Assembly (NCBI GenBank): GCA_964473155.1
Contig: CAYYNT010000085.1
Span: 1-14,181, forward strand
From: JAJFUG01 sp964473155
GTDB lineage: Bacteria; Gemmatimonadota; Glassbacteria; GWA2-58-10
DNA length: 14,181 nt
Direction of reading: 5' to 3'
Shown: positions 6,608-14,115 of the stretch, in pieces
Layout: each line of letters starts with the position of its first letter
Numbering within the stretch: position 1 is the first letter of the stretch
The notes under the pieces: model-generated
What the model saw: the letters and a program-made list of their open reading frames with translations, nothing else
Databases searched by the model: none
What the model was told of the DNA's origin: nothing
Position numbers and translations under genes: made by a program

Positions 6608-7595
6608 AGAGCCGCAGGGCTGAAACCAGGGCCGCGAAACGCGCGAAATCCAGTGACTGCTGACCATCCGAGAGCGCCCTTTTCGGGTCGGGGTGCACCT
6701 CGATCATCAGGCCGCAGGCGCCGGCAGCGCGCGAGGCCAGGCTCATCGGGGCAACCAGAGAGGCGCGTCCCGTGCCGTGGCTCGGATCGACAATCACGGG
6801 CAGGTGGCTGAGTTCCCTGGCCAGGGCCACCGAATTGAGGTCCAGGGTGTTGCGCGTGGCGGTCTCGAAAGTGCGGATTCCGCGCTCACAGAGAACCACA
6901 TTCGGGTTGCCCGAGTCCAGGATATATTCGGCGGCGAGAAGCCATTCCTCGAGGCGCGCGCTCATTCCCCGTTTCAGCAGGATCGGCATCCCGCTGCGGG
7001 CGGCCTCGACCAGAAGGTCGAAATTCTGCATGTTGCGCGTCCCGATCTGGAGCATATCCGAACAGGAGGCCACCAGCTCCAGGTTGCGGACATGCAGTAT
7101 CTCTGTCACCACCGGCAGGCCGACCTCACGGCGAATACGGTTGAGGATCGAGGCCCCGGCCTCGCCCAGACCCTGGAAAGCGTAGGGCGTGGTGCGCGGC
7201 TTGAAAATCCCGCCGCGGAACAGTTTCGCCCCGAGCCGCTTGACCTCGCGGGCCGTGCTCATGGCCTGCTCCTCGCTCTCGACGCTGCACGGCCCGGCAA
7301 TGATCGCAAACGGGGCATCGCCTCCGATCCTGGCCCCCCCCGCCTCGACCACGCTGTCCTCGGGCTTCCACTCGCGGCTGACCAGCTTGTAGGGCTTGGA
7401 AACATGGATGATCTCTTTCACGCCCGGCATCAGCAGCACCTGGTCGGCATCCACATAGCCCACATTGCCCATCACGCCGATAGCGGTGCGCGTGCTGCCG
7501 GGCAGGACCTCGGCGCGCAGGCCCAGAGAACCGATAAGGCCGGTGACCTCCCCTATCTGGTCCTCTGTGGCGGATTTATCCATCACGATAAGCAT
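6606..7595 (-). CDS. aroF: 3-Deoxy-7-phosphoheptulonate (DAHP) synthase, type I-beta
   Basis: Catalyses condensation of phosphoenolpyruvate and erythrose 4-phosphate to DAHP, the first step of the shikimate route to aromatic amino acids. The protein has 329 residues. A ferredoxin-like regulatory domain (about 1-70, MLIVMDKSAT to IIHVSKPYK) is followed by the catalytic barrel (about 95-329), the two-part architecture of Thermotoga-type enzymes, in which the N-domain mediates feedback control by aromatic amino acids. Metal ligands are visible: C103 (AGPCSVES), H273 (DPSHGTG), E299 (IEVHPDP) and D310 (SDGQQS). Substrate-binding motifs KPRTTPYAFQGLG (132-144) and KRGMSA (208-213) are also present. 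An AAGGGAAG-type ribosome site precedes the ATG. The ATPase gene lies 113 bp upstream with no strong terminator between, so the two may share a transcript. There is no functional link to the downstream corrinoid genes. Confidence 0.96.
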   Translation of the reverse strand: MLIVMDKSATEDQIGEVTGLIGSLGLRAEVLPGSTRTAIGVMGNVGYVDADQVLLMPGVKEIIHVSKPYKLVSREWKPEDSVVEAGGARIGGDAPFAIIAGPCSVESEEQAMSTAREVKRLGAKLFRGGIFKPRTTPYAFQGLGEAGASILNRIRREVGLPVVTEILHVRNLELVASCSDMLQIGTRNMQNFDLLVEAARSGMPILLKRGMSARLEEWLLAAEYILDSGNPNVVLCERGIRTFETATRNTLDLNSVALARELSHLPVIVDPSHGTGRASLVAPMSLASRAAGACGLMIEVHPDPKRALSDGQQSLDFARFAALVSALRL

Positions 7596-7708
7596 GTTGT
7601 CTTCCCTTGAAAATGCCTCTGAATGCCATCTCTAAGCAATCAAAGCTCGATTTTCATACGAGCCGTTTTCTCTGCATCTTCAACATCCTGTTGAAAGCCC
7701 CCACTTCC

Positions 7709-8647
7709 TCACTCAATCAGCGCAGCCAGCGCCGCGGTCAGCTCACTCTCAGGACCGGAAGCCGCCACCGGGGTGAGTTCCCGCGCGCTGCCCTCGAAAT
7801 CCGGGTGCGAGGGCACATAGCCCAGGAAATCCAACTGCACTGAAAGCATATCCCGGCAGTTATCCTGGATCGACTGTACGATCTGAGCGCTGTCCTGGTC
7901 CTCCGGGACCTTGTTCATCACGAGCAGGGGACGGAAACTTTCCAGGACGGACCGCATGAATGCCAGGTTACGGCTGTTTTCCTTCTCAACCCTTTCAAGG
8001 AGCTGCCCGATACGGCGCACGCGCGATTCACCCCGCCCGATAGCCGAGCGGATCAGGCTTTCCAGGCTGGGGACACGGTGGGAATAGAACTCGCTCTCCA
8101 CGCCGAAAAGACGGTCCAGCTTGCGGTAGAGCGCCACCTTGATGAAACGGTACGCGCCCAGGTAAGCCGCCGGCTCCGGCGTGGCCAGCACTATCGGGTA
8201 GTCCGCGGCCAGGAAAAAATCCAGCACATTGTACGAGATGTTGCTGCCCAGGTCCAGAAGGATATAGTCCACGTCCAGACGGCGCAAGGTGCGGAGCAGC
8301 TTCAGTTTCTGCGAAAACGGTATATTGGCCGCCCCGAGCTCGGAATTGTCGCCGCCGATCAGCCAGGGGCCGAAACGGGTCTCGATCAGCACGTCATCTA
8401 TGCCGGCTTCCCGGTTAAGGAAGTGGTGCAGATTGTGATGGATTGTCCTTTCACCCAGATAGAGATGCAGGTTGGCCCCGCCCAGGTCGAGGTCCACCAC
8501 GACAGTGCTGAACCCTCTGGAACTGAGTATGACAGCCAGGTTGGAGGTGATCAGGCTTTTGCCGATTCCACCCTTGGCCCCGCCGACGGCAATAACCTGA
8601 CCGTCCTCCGGCTGACGCCCGGCAAAGGGTCTCTGGTAATCATTCAT
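7709..8647 (-). CDS. MinD/ParA-family P-loop ATPase (FleN-like)
   Basis: A SIMIBI-class ATPase of the MinD/ParA/FlhG group, 312 residues from the chosen start. The deviant Walker A GGAKGGIGKS spans residues 22-31, with the signature Lys in KGG. The switch region VDLDLGGANLHLYLG is typical of this group, and ILLDLGSNISYNV is Walker B-like. The C-terminal third (ESEFYSHRV to the end) is helical and not recognised. No flagellar, division or partner partitioning gene is adjacent, so the cargo or site it positions is unknown. Start choice is uncertain: the ATG at 8647 leaves the usual short leader before Walker A and has AAGGA 11 nt upstream. ATGs at 8689 and 8740 would add 14 or 31 residues, but the inverted repeat and candidate promoter upstream argue for the shorter form. 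It may be co-transcribed with aroF. Confidence 0.85.
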   Translation of the reverse strand: MNDYQRPFAGRQPEDGQVIAVGGAKGGIGKSLITSNLAVILSSRGFSTVVVDLDLGGANLHLYLGERTIHHNLHHFLNREAGIDDVLIETRFGPWLIGGDNSELGAANIPFSQKLKLLRTLRRLDVDYILLDLGSNISYNVLDFFLAADYPIVLATPEPAAYLGAYRFIKVALYRKLDRLFGVESEFYSHRVPSLESLIRSAIGRGESRVRRIGQLLERVEKENSRNLAFMRSVLESFRPLLVMNKVPEDQDSAQIVQSIQDNCRDMLSVQLDFLGYVPSHPDFEGSARELTPVAASGPESELTAALAALIE

Positions 8648-9082
8648 GGTCTCAACAGTCCTTACATTAAGGGGTTGAGAGACCGCCATCAGTTCAGGAA
8701 GTGTGCATCTGTGGACATAACCTACGGAAAATATGCACATTCCGGGCAGCGGGCAACAAAAAAAGGCCGCTGGCAGTTATGACAGAGATACTGCCTGTTT
8801 CCGATTCTTCAGTCCAGCGGTTGGACGTAGTCTCCCTTTCCGGCCGCGAGAAATCACTTAGACATGCATTGAACTGTCTGCACACAGGCCAGCGTCAATA
8901 AATCACAACCAGGATTATTTTCAATGCCGGGACTTTTCATTTCACCGGAAGTCATATATCTTTCAAAAAACATCAAGCTGATTGAATCCCCCTTGCTTCT
9001 CAATTTTATTACCCGTGGCTTCGGTGTGCCGGATAATGAAAACCTGCTTCCGGCGGGCAACGCAACGATAATTCAACCTGAA
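8648..9082. other. Divergent intergenic region, about 435 bp, without a convincing gene
   Basis: This region separates the two divergent halves of the window. It holds the candidate ATPase promoter (8728-8756) with a flanking inverted repeat. It also holds two small stem-loops: GGCAGT/ACTGCC (8772-8777 and 8790-8795) and GTCCA/TGGAC (8812-8816 and 8822-8826). In-frame reading extends upstream from the lipoprotein gene to an ATG at 8924 with an AGGA-like site, so part of it could be translated. No RNA gene family is recognisable, and I see no convincing promoter for the plus-strand gene. Confidence 0.5.
8702..8756 (-). promoter_or_regulatory. Candidate promoter and operator of the MinD/ParA-type gene
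   Basis: On the minus strand TTGCCC (8756-8751) is followed after 17 bp by TATTTT (8733-8728). A perfect 7-bp inverted repeat, TGTGCAT (8702-8708) and ATGCACA (8733-8739), is spaced by 24 bp. One half-site touches the -10 and the other lies just past the predicted start, an arrangement suited to a repressor. It is motif-based only. Confidence 0.3.
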
Positions 9083-9664
9083 ATGCTCAATATGGAAATT
9101 CCAACCCTGAGCAGATACGCTTTGCTGTCTTTCATGATACTCGTCCTGGCTTTGTGCGGCTGCGATGACGATGAAGCAAAGATCGAGGTGAACCTTCTGG
9201 AATTCATGCCTCCGGGAGCGGCTATCCTGGTGGAAAACATCACTGTCTCCGCCGATTCTGGTTCAACGGCAGGGCATTTCACCTGGCGCGCCAGCCCCTG
9301 CACGGTCAGGATGCCGGCCGGAACATCGAGGCGCCTGGACGTAGATGAGACAGCGCTGACTTTCGAGGCTGTCCTGGACGCGGACCAGGGCACGGAGGCT
9401 GAGCTTTCGCTATATTTCAACGATGGTTCGGGACAGGTCTATGGAGACTCGGCGAGCTTTATTCTCTCCCGGCGGATGAGCCTTCCCGCCCGGTTTCAGA
9501 TCACGTCGAGCGACCCGCGGCTCAACCGGTTCTTCGGACGGGAACAATTTATCGTGGGAATAAAAGCGACATTCTTCCGCCCGCCGGACAGCGGTTCGAC
9601 AATGGCAAGCCTCTCTATAAACCGTTTTTCCGCCCTGGTGACCGGCCGTCAGGAACGCTATTGA
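9083..9664 (+). CDS. Putative lipoprotein of unknown function
   Basis: I do not recognise the family. From the ATG at 9083 the product is 193 residues. It has a lipoprotein signal: a short n-region with Arg, a hydrophobic stretch ALLSFMILVLAL, and a lipobox-like LCGC with the candidate lipidated Cys at residue 27. That Cys is followed by three Asp; in enterobacteria Asp at +2 favours inner-membrane retention. The mature part (about 165 residues) looks beta-rich, with alternating hydrophobic stretches such as ALTFEAVLDA and ELSLYFND, and could be a small beta-sandwich. No catalytic motif is seen. The start is uncertain: 9092 is equally plausible, and 8924 has a better ribosome site but would bury the signal peptide 50 or more residues in. 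It appears to stand alone, with a hairpin overlapping its stop codon. Confidence 0.6.
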   Translation: MLNMEIPTLSRYALLSFMILVLALCGCDDDEAKIEVNLLEFMPPGAAILVENITVSADSGSTAGHFTWRASPCTVRMPAGTSRRLDVDETALTFEAVLDADQGTEAELSLYFNDGSGQVYGDSASFILSRRMSLPARFQITSSDPRLNRFFGREQFIVGIKATFFRPPDSGSTMASLSINRFSALVTGRQERY

Positions 9665-9675
9665 CCGTTCCTGAC
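9648..9675 (+). terminator. Hairpin overlapping the lipoprotein stop codon
   Basis: GTCAGGAACG (9648-9657) and CGTTCCTGAC (9666-9675) form a perfect 10-bp stem with an 8-nt loop containing the TGA stop. An AT-rich tract follows but no immediate U-run. It could terminate transcription or stabilise the 3' end. Confidence 0.5.
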
Positions 9676-9713
9676 AGTTATCATTGAATTATTTTCTCGA
9701 TCCTGTTAATTTT

Positions 9714-9719
9714 TATAAT
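9714..9719 (+). promoter_or_regulatory. -10-like element before the aspartate kinase gene
   Basis: A perfect TATAAT sits 72 bp before the aspartate kinase ATG in an AT-rich stretch. The -35 position (9690-9697) has only T-rich sequence. The implied leader of about 65 nt is too short for a lysine riboswitch. Confidence 0.4.
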
Positions 9720-9791
9720 TCGGTGAGTACCACCCTCGATTATCTGAGAGTTTCGACCTAATCATCAGGCCGGTTTTGCATTGGAGAAAGA

Positions 9792-11132
9792 ATGGGACGT
9801 ATAGTAATGAAATTCGGCGGCAGTTCGGTCGCCACCGCCGACCGGATACTTGCAGTGGCAGATATCGTGCGCTCCGCGCTGGAGCAACGTCCTCTGGTAG
9901 TCGTTTCCGCGGTAGGGATTGCCGCCAAAGGCGAGACAAAGATCACCGACCAGCTTGAAACCCTGGCGGAACTTGCGCATTCAGGCAAACCTTTCGAGGC
10001 CAACCTGGCCACGATCCGCGACAAGCACGAGAAAGTCCTGGCCGGACTGGGCCTTACATGGGCCTCGATAGAACCGATCTGGAAGAAACTGACTGCCGCA
10101 CTGGCCGCCAAGGACCGTCCCTACAACGAGTTCCTTGACGAGATATTCTCGTTCGGCGAGCGCCTGTCCAGCTTCATGCTGGCCTCGGTTCTGGACAAGC
10201 AGGGCGTGCCCAGCCGCTGTGTGGATGTGGATGAGCTTGACATCATCACCAGCGACAATTTCCAGGATGCCAGCGTGTTGCCGGAGACGGAAGACAAGGT
10301 GCTATGCCGGTTCCGTGACGATGAGCGCACTCTCGTGGCGCCGGGTTTCGTGGGACGCACAAAGGACGGGCGCACGACCACGCTCGGGCGCGGCGGCAGC
10401 GATTACACCGCGGCCCTGGTCGGAGCGGCGTTCGATGTCGACGAGATTCAGATATGGACGGATGTCTCGGGCATGCGCAGCACCGACCCCCGCGTGGTGC
10501 CGGATGCCGAGCGCCTGGAAACGATCTCTTTCGATGAAGCCAAGGAGCTGGCCTCTTTCGGGGCGCGGGTGCTGCACCCGAAGACCATCGAGCCGGCCAT
10601 GCGCAAGAACATCCCGGTGGCCATCCTGAACACTTTCGAGCCGAAAAATCCTGGCACCGTGATCCGCAACGAACGGATCAAGCACGGGAAAGTAATCAAG
10701 GCCATCGCCAGCAAAAGCGGTGTTATCCGCCTGGACATCCTCTCCACCCGGATGTTAGGGGCCTACGGTTACCTGTCCAGCCTGTTCGACGTTTTCGCCA
10801 AGTACAAGAAATCGGTCGATGTGGTCGCCACCACCGAGGTGAGTGTCAGCCTGACAGTGGATAACAGGAAAGACCTGGACGCCATAGTCGAGGACCTTCG
10901 ACGGTTCTCGGACGTGCAGGTGGCCTATAACAAGACCATCATCTGTATCGTGGGCGAGGGCATGCGCCAGACGCCGGGCGTGTCCGGCCGGGTGTTCAGC
11001 ACTCTCGGCACGGCCGGAGTGAACGTGGAGGTCATTTCCCAGGGCGCCTCTGAGATCAATATCACTTTCGTGGTGGACGACAAGGACGCCGAAAGGGCGA
11101 TCAAGGCGCTCTATTACGCCTGCATAAGCTGA
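9792..11132 (+). CDS. lysC: Aspartate kinase, monofunctional, with C-terminal ACT domains
   Basis: Phosphorylates L-aspartate to aspartyl-4-phosphate, the committed step to lysine, threonine, methionine and diaminopimelate. At 446 residues it is a normal length for the monofunctional class without homoserine dehydrogenase. The kinase domain starts with the signature KFGGSS (7-12), followed by FGERLSS, the glycine-rich TLGRGGSDYTAAL, and IWTDVSGMRSTDPR. The C-terminal portion (about 305-446) reads as paired ACT domains, with VSVSLTVD and GRVFSTLGTAGVNVEVISQGASEINITFVVD, the usual site of feedback by lysine or threonine. A GGAG ribosome site lies 5-6 nt before the ATG. The loop after VVVSAVG has a KGETKITDQL segment, a variant I consider normal for some lineages. 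A perfect palindrome with a T-run lies 84 bp downstream. The symbol is by analogy; isozyme identity cannot be settled here. Confidence 0.95.
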   Translation: MGRIVMKFGGSSVATADRILAVADIVRSALEQRPLVVVSAVGIAAKGETKITDQLETLAELAHSGKPFEANLATIRDKHEKVLAGLGLTWASIEPIWKKLTAALAAKDRPYNEFLDEIFSFGERLSSFMLASVLDKQGVPSRCVDVDELDIITSDNFQDASVLPETEDKVLCRFRDDERTLVAPGFVGRTKDGRTTTLGRGGSDYTAALVGAAFDVDEIQIWTDVSGMRSTDPRVVPDAERLETISFDEAKELASFGARVLHPKTIEPAMRKNIPVAILNTFEPKNPGTVIRNERIKHGKVIKAIASKSGVIRLDILSTRMLGAYGYLSSLFDVFAKYKKSVDVVATTEVSVSLTVDNRKDLDAIVEDLRRFSDVQVAYNKTIICIVGEGMRQTPGVSGRVFSTLGTAGVNVEVISQGASEINITFVVDDKDAERAIKALYYACIS

Positions 11133-11138
11133 ACGGGC

Positions 11139-11155
11139 GGGGCGTCATCTGCCCC
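11139..11155 (+). other. Small stem-loop just after the aspartate kinase stop
   Basis: GGGGC (11139-11143) and GCCCC (11151-11155) form a 5-bp stem with a 7-nt loop, 6 bp past the stop codon. There is no U-run directly after it. It may protect the 3' end but is weak as a terminator. Confidence 0.35.
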
Positions 11156-11187
11156 TCCAGACGGTGATGAATGTCTTTTTGCTCGGT

Positions 11188-11193
11188 TATAAT
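11188..11193 (+). promoter_or_regulatory. -10-like element between the aspartate kinase and alr genes
   Basis: A perfect TATAAT lies 135 bp before the alr GTG, without a clear -35. The palindrome at 11216-11243 falls between it and alr, so it would act on alr only if that palindrome does not stop transcription. Confidence 0.2.
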
Positions 11194-11215
11194 TCGTTAT
11201 ATTTTGGTCAATTGC

Positions 11216-11243
11216 GTAGGGGCACGGCATGCCGTGCCCCTAC
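11216..11243. repeat. Perfect 28-bp palindrome, REP-like, with a T-run on the plus side
   Basis: The 28 bases are an exact palindrome. The first half is GTAGGGGCACGGCA and the second half is its reverse complement. On the plus strand it is followed by ATTTTTTATG, so as RNA it makes a very strong stem with a U-tract and may terminate the aspartate kinase transcript. From memory, similar GGGGCACGGCATGCCGTGCCCC elements occur as dispersed intergenic repeats in several phyla, often as RAYT-linked REP sequences. No RAYT transposase gene is present here. Confidence 0.85.
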
Positions 11244-11327
11244 ATTTTTTATGTCTTCCGAGCACTCTTGAGATGATTTTTCCCATGTTTAACGAATGAC
11301 TGCGCGACAGTCTTTGAGGAATCTTAC

Positions 11328-12788
11328 GTGCTCGAATTTTTCTGCGGTCCGGATGGCGTGACTCTTGTGTTCGACAGCGCTGAAACGTCCGGCGGGGCTG
11401 AGTTCCTGCCGTCAAGCAGACTCTGCGGCAACTACAGGCGTTTGCTTCCGCTTGTCCCTGCCGGTACTCCGGATGAATCCCTGCCGCCCGCTCTCCTCGA
11501 CCAGGGAGGCCCGCTTCTTGAGGCGGCGGCGCCGGGCTGCCTGCGCGAGCGCAAAACCGGGAAACCATATTCTCCTGCGGCTGGAGATGTCCTGCGTCTC
11601 TGGAGCGGCGGCGCGCCATGCTCAAGGGCCGCGGCGCTCAACCTGGCTTTCGGCTGGATGTCCGGAAGCGCTCTTCTGGTAGACCTGGACAGCCTGTCGC
11701 ACAACCTGCGCTCGATCAGGCGCAACGCCGGGGCCGGACTGACCGCGATGGTCAAGTGCGACGGTTACGGGACAGGGGCCGCTCCGGCGGCGCGGGCCTG
11801 CCTTGAAGCCGGGGCATCCCGTCTGGCGGTGACCAGCCTGCGCGAGGCTCTGGAACTGCGCCGCGCCGGGATAGATGCCCCGCTGCTGGTGCTCAATTTT
11901 GACTGCGCCGAGGCCCGCGCCATAGTGTACTCGGGCTGCGAGGCCGTGGTTTACCTTCCCGCCCAGGCCGAGTCTCTGGCATCCGCCGCGCGGGAACTGG
12001 GCCTTCGGGCGAGCGCCCATCTTAAGGTTGACACCGGGTTGGGCCGATACGGCGTGCCGGTGGAAGAGGTGAAATCTTTGCTCGAGCGCTGGCGCGGGAA
12101 TGACTCACTGCAATTCACCGGCCTGATGACCCACCTTTCACATGCCAACGAGCCGCTGGCCGACACGCTCAACCGGGCGCAACTGGAGCTTTTCGACAGC
12201 CTGGCCCGCTCGCTGGGCGACCTTCTGCCGCCCGTGCTCCACGCGGCCAACTCCTCGGGAACGGCGCGCTACCCAGAGGCAGCCTACAGTTTCGTGCGGC
12301 CGGGAGCGGTGCTGTACGGGCTGCGGCCATATCCGGGAATCGCGGAGAGCCTGGGCCTCAGGCGGGTGCTGGCCTGGAGCGCGCGGGTGGCCCAGGTGCG
12401 TTCCGTGCCGCCCGGACGGCGGGTGGGCTATGGCGGGATGTTTATCACCCGCAGGCCCAGCCGAATCGCCACCGTGTTAGCCGGTTACGGCGATGGGTAT
12501 CCGGGGAGCCTGGCCAACCGCGCCAGGGTGCTGGTGCACGGAAACAGCGCCCCGGTGGTCGGAGCGGTCAGCATGGATTGTATCTGCGTGGACCTGACGG
12601 ACCTGGACAGGGAACCAGTTCCGGGAGATGAAGTGGTTCTGCTGGGTGAGGAGCATGGCCCGGCGGAGACTCCCGGCGAGGAGTATATCAGCCCGGAGGA
12701 GTGCGCGGCCGCGGCCGGGATGTCGGCCTATGAGTTCATCACCCGAATCGGGCCGCGGGTCTGCCGAATCTACCGCAGCTCGGTTTGA
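11328..12788 (+). CDS. alr: Alanine racemase with an unassigned N-terminal extension
   Basis: A PLP enzyme interconverting L- and D-alanine, supplying D-Ala for peptidoglycan. The racemase part spans about 114-486 and is complete: PLP lysine K143 (MVKCDGYGTG), HLKVDTGLGRYG (231-242), HAANSSGT (305-312), RPGAVLYG (324-331), the catalytic tyrosine Y368 (VGYGGMF), AGYGDGYP (385-392), SMD (415-417) and the C-terminal YEFITRIGPRVCRIYR. The PLP-lysine region deviates from the common VKANAYGHG form. At 486 residues it is about 110 longer than usual. Residues 1-113 match no domain I recognise; they do not look like the MurF part of known MurF-Alr fusions. The GTG start is supported by GAGGA 7 nt upstream, and codon use in the extension looks coding. 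An internal start near 11658 (M111) would give a standard-length enzyme and cannot be excluded. Cytosolic. Confidence 0.93.
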   Translation: MLEFFCGPDGVTLVFDSAETSGGAEFLPSSRLCGNYRRLLPLVPAGTPDESLPPALLDQGGPLLEAAAPGCLRERKTGKPYSPAAGDVLRLWSGGAPCSRAAALNLAFGWMSGSALLVDLDSLSHNLRSIRRNAGAGLTAMVKCDGYGTGAAPAARACLEAGASRLAVTSLREALELRRAGIDAPLLVLNFDCAEARAIVYSGCEAVVYLPAQAESLASAARELGLRASAHLKVDTGLGRYGVPVEEVKSLLERWRGNDSLQFTGLMTHLSHANEPLADTLNRAQLELFDSLARSLGDLLPPVLHAANSSGTARYPEAAYSFVRPGAVLYGLRPYPGIAESLGLRRVLAWSARVAQVRSVPPGRRVGYGGMFITRRPSRIATVLAGYGDGYPGSLANRARVLVHGNSAPVVGAVSMDCICVDLTDLDREPVPGDEVVLLGEEHGPAETPGEEYISPEECAAAAGMSAYEFITRIGPRVCRIYRSSV

Positions 12789-12875
12789 TTCCTTTCCGTA
12801 TCGAAGTATATTGAGACAGTTCCATCCAGTTTGGCAGGCGTATATGCTCATACACCTCTGAAAAGGAATACTGTG

Positions 12876-13988
12876 ATGCAGAGAAGAAAATTCATCGAGC
12901 GCAACCTGGCCCTGGCCGCAGCGCCACTGCTCGCTCCGCTGGCCGCGGCGGGGACCACCGCCGCCGGACCTGCCTCCGCCCTCTCCGCCGCTCACCCCTC
13001 CGGGCGGCCCCTGCGGGTGGGACTGGTCCAGCTCGACACCTCGCACCCGGACTCGATCGGCCCGGCGCTTGCCGAGCGCAGCGACGCCTTTATCGCGGCC
13101 GTGTTCGACCGCGGCCTGGTCTACGGACCGGAGCGCACCGCAAAGTTCGCCGCGGACTACAAAGTCAAAAGTGTCTGCAAGAGCCTGGAGGAGATGGTTC
13201 CGCTGGTGGATGTGGCGATGGTCCTGGGAGTGAACTGGGACGGCCACGTGGCGGATGCCGAGCCGTTCATCCGCGCCGGAGTTCCGGTGTTCATCGACAA
13301 GCCGGTGGCCGGTTGCGAGGCGGATGCCCGCCGTCTGCTCGAACTGCGCACCAGGTATCTCACTCCGGTGTTCGGCGGCAGCACCTACCGTTACAACAGT
13401 TCTTTCCTGGATCTGAAAGAAAAGATGCGCAACCTGGACGACAAGGTCACGCTAACGGTCTACGGCAAGATCAACTCGCACAGCCGGGATGACATGCTCG
13501 ACCTGATTTATTACGGCATCCACGGCGCGGAAACAATGTCCGAGGTCATGGGGCCGGGGGCTGTCTCGGTGAACTATCTCGATTTTCACCGCAAGCAGCA
13601 CCTGATCCATGTGCACTACGACAACCGTCCGCCGGTGATGCTCATCCTGGGTTGGGCCTTGCAGACCACCCAGGCCGTGCTCCTCACTGACAGCGCCCTG
13701 GAAACAGTCTCTCCATCGGTGAACGAGGGTGAAATCTACCCGCTGATCCTGTCCAGAATGTCCCGCAGCATCGTGGACCGCCGCGAGGACCGTCCGGTGA
13801 ACGAGACCCTCGAATCCTGCCGGGTGCTGATCGCGGCGCAGAAAAGCCGCGTCCTGGGCCGCCCGGTGTCCCTGTCCGAGTTGGAGCCGGAGGACGGTTT
13901 CGACGGGGACGAGTTCGGTCTGGAATACAGCCGTTTCCGAAACCTGCCTGCCGATGAGGTGCGCGCCTGGCGCAAAACCGAAAAATAG
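12876..13988 (+). CDS. Gfo/Idh/MocA-family oxidoreductase with a Tat-type leader
   Basis: A 370-residue protein of the NAD(P)-dependent Gfo/Idh/MocA family, usually sugar or polyol oxidoreductases. The N-terminus QRRKFIERN followed by a long Ala/Leu stretch is a twin-arginine export signal, so it is probably folded with cofactor and exported. The nucleotide fold starts at about 46 with VGLVQLDTSHPDSI, the DTSH variant in place of a plain GxGxxG. The family EKP motif appears as DKP (141-143). The C-terminal substrate domain includes YYGIHGAE, with H216 at the usual catalytic His region. AAAAGGAA lies 7 nt before the ATG; an in-frame ATG at 12831 would add 15 residues before the Tat motif. It stands alone after alr and ends in tandem hairpins. 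The substrate is unknown; variants of this subgroup may lack typical dehydrogenase activity. Confidence 0.88.
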   Translation: MQRRKFIERNLALAAAPLLAPLAAAGTTAAGPASALSAAHPSGRPLRVGLVQLDTSHPDSIGPALAERSDAFIAAVFDRGLVYGPERTAKFAADYKVKSVCKSLEEMVPLVDVAMVLGVNWDGHVADAEPFIRAGVPVFIDKPVAGCEADARRLLELRTRYLTPVFGGSTYRYNSSFLDLKEKMRNLDDKVTLTVYGKINSHSRDDMLDLIYYGIHGAETMSEVMGPGAVSVNYLDFHRKQHLIHVHYDNRPPVMLILGWALQTTQAVLLTDSALETVSPSVNEGEIYPLILSRMSRSIVDRREDRPVNETLESCRVLIAAQKSRVLGRPVSLSELEPEDGFDGDEFGLEYSRFRNLPADEVRAWRKTEK

Positions 13989-13990
13989 CC

Positions 13991-14007
13991 GGCCGTGGAT
14001 ATCGGCC
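13991..14007 (+). other. First of two hairpins after the oxidoreductase gene
   Basis: GGCCG (13991-13995) and CGGCC (14003-14007) form a 5-bp stem with a 7-nt loop 2 bp past the stop codon, followed by TTTCT. It is a weak terminator at best and sits just before the stronger one at 14024. Confidence 0.4.
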
Positions 14008-14023
14008 TTTCTAACTTAAAAAC

Positions 14024-14054
14024 GCCCGGATAAGCTCAATTTCCGGGCTTTTTT
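14024..14054 (+). terminator. Intrinsic terminator of the Gfo/Idh/MocA gene
   Basis: GCCCGGA (14024-14030) and TCCGGGC (14042-14048) form a perfect 7-bp stem with an 11-nt loop, directly followed by six Ts (14049-14054). It lies 35 bp past the stop codon. Confidence 0.92.
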
Positions 14055-14115
14055 ATTATGCCATTTTCACATTGAGAATAACAATTAAGAGAAATAGAGC
14101 AAATGTTTATGCATG

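Noticed and set aside
7679..7695. TTCAAC/GTTGAA stem after the MinD/ParA-type gene as a terminator
   Set aside because: The stem is 6 bp with weak pairing and no U-tract on the minus strand. Read-through to aroF is as likely.
9676..9791. A lysine riboswitch before the aspartate kinase gene
   Set aside because: The gap is only 116 bp, shorter than the aptamer normally needs, and no such fold is apparent.
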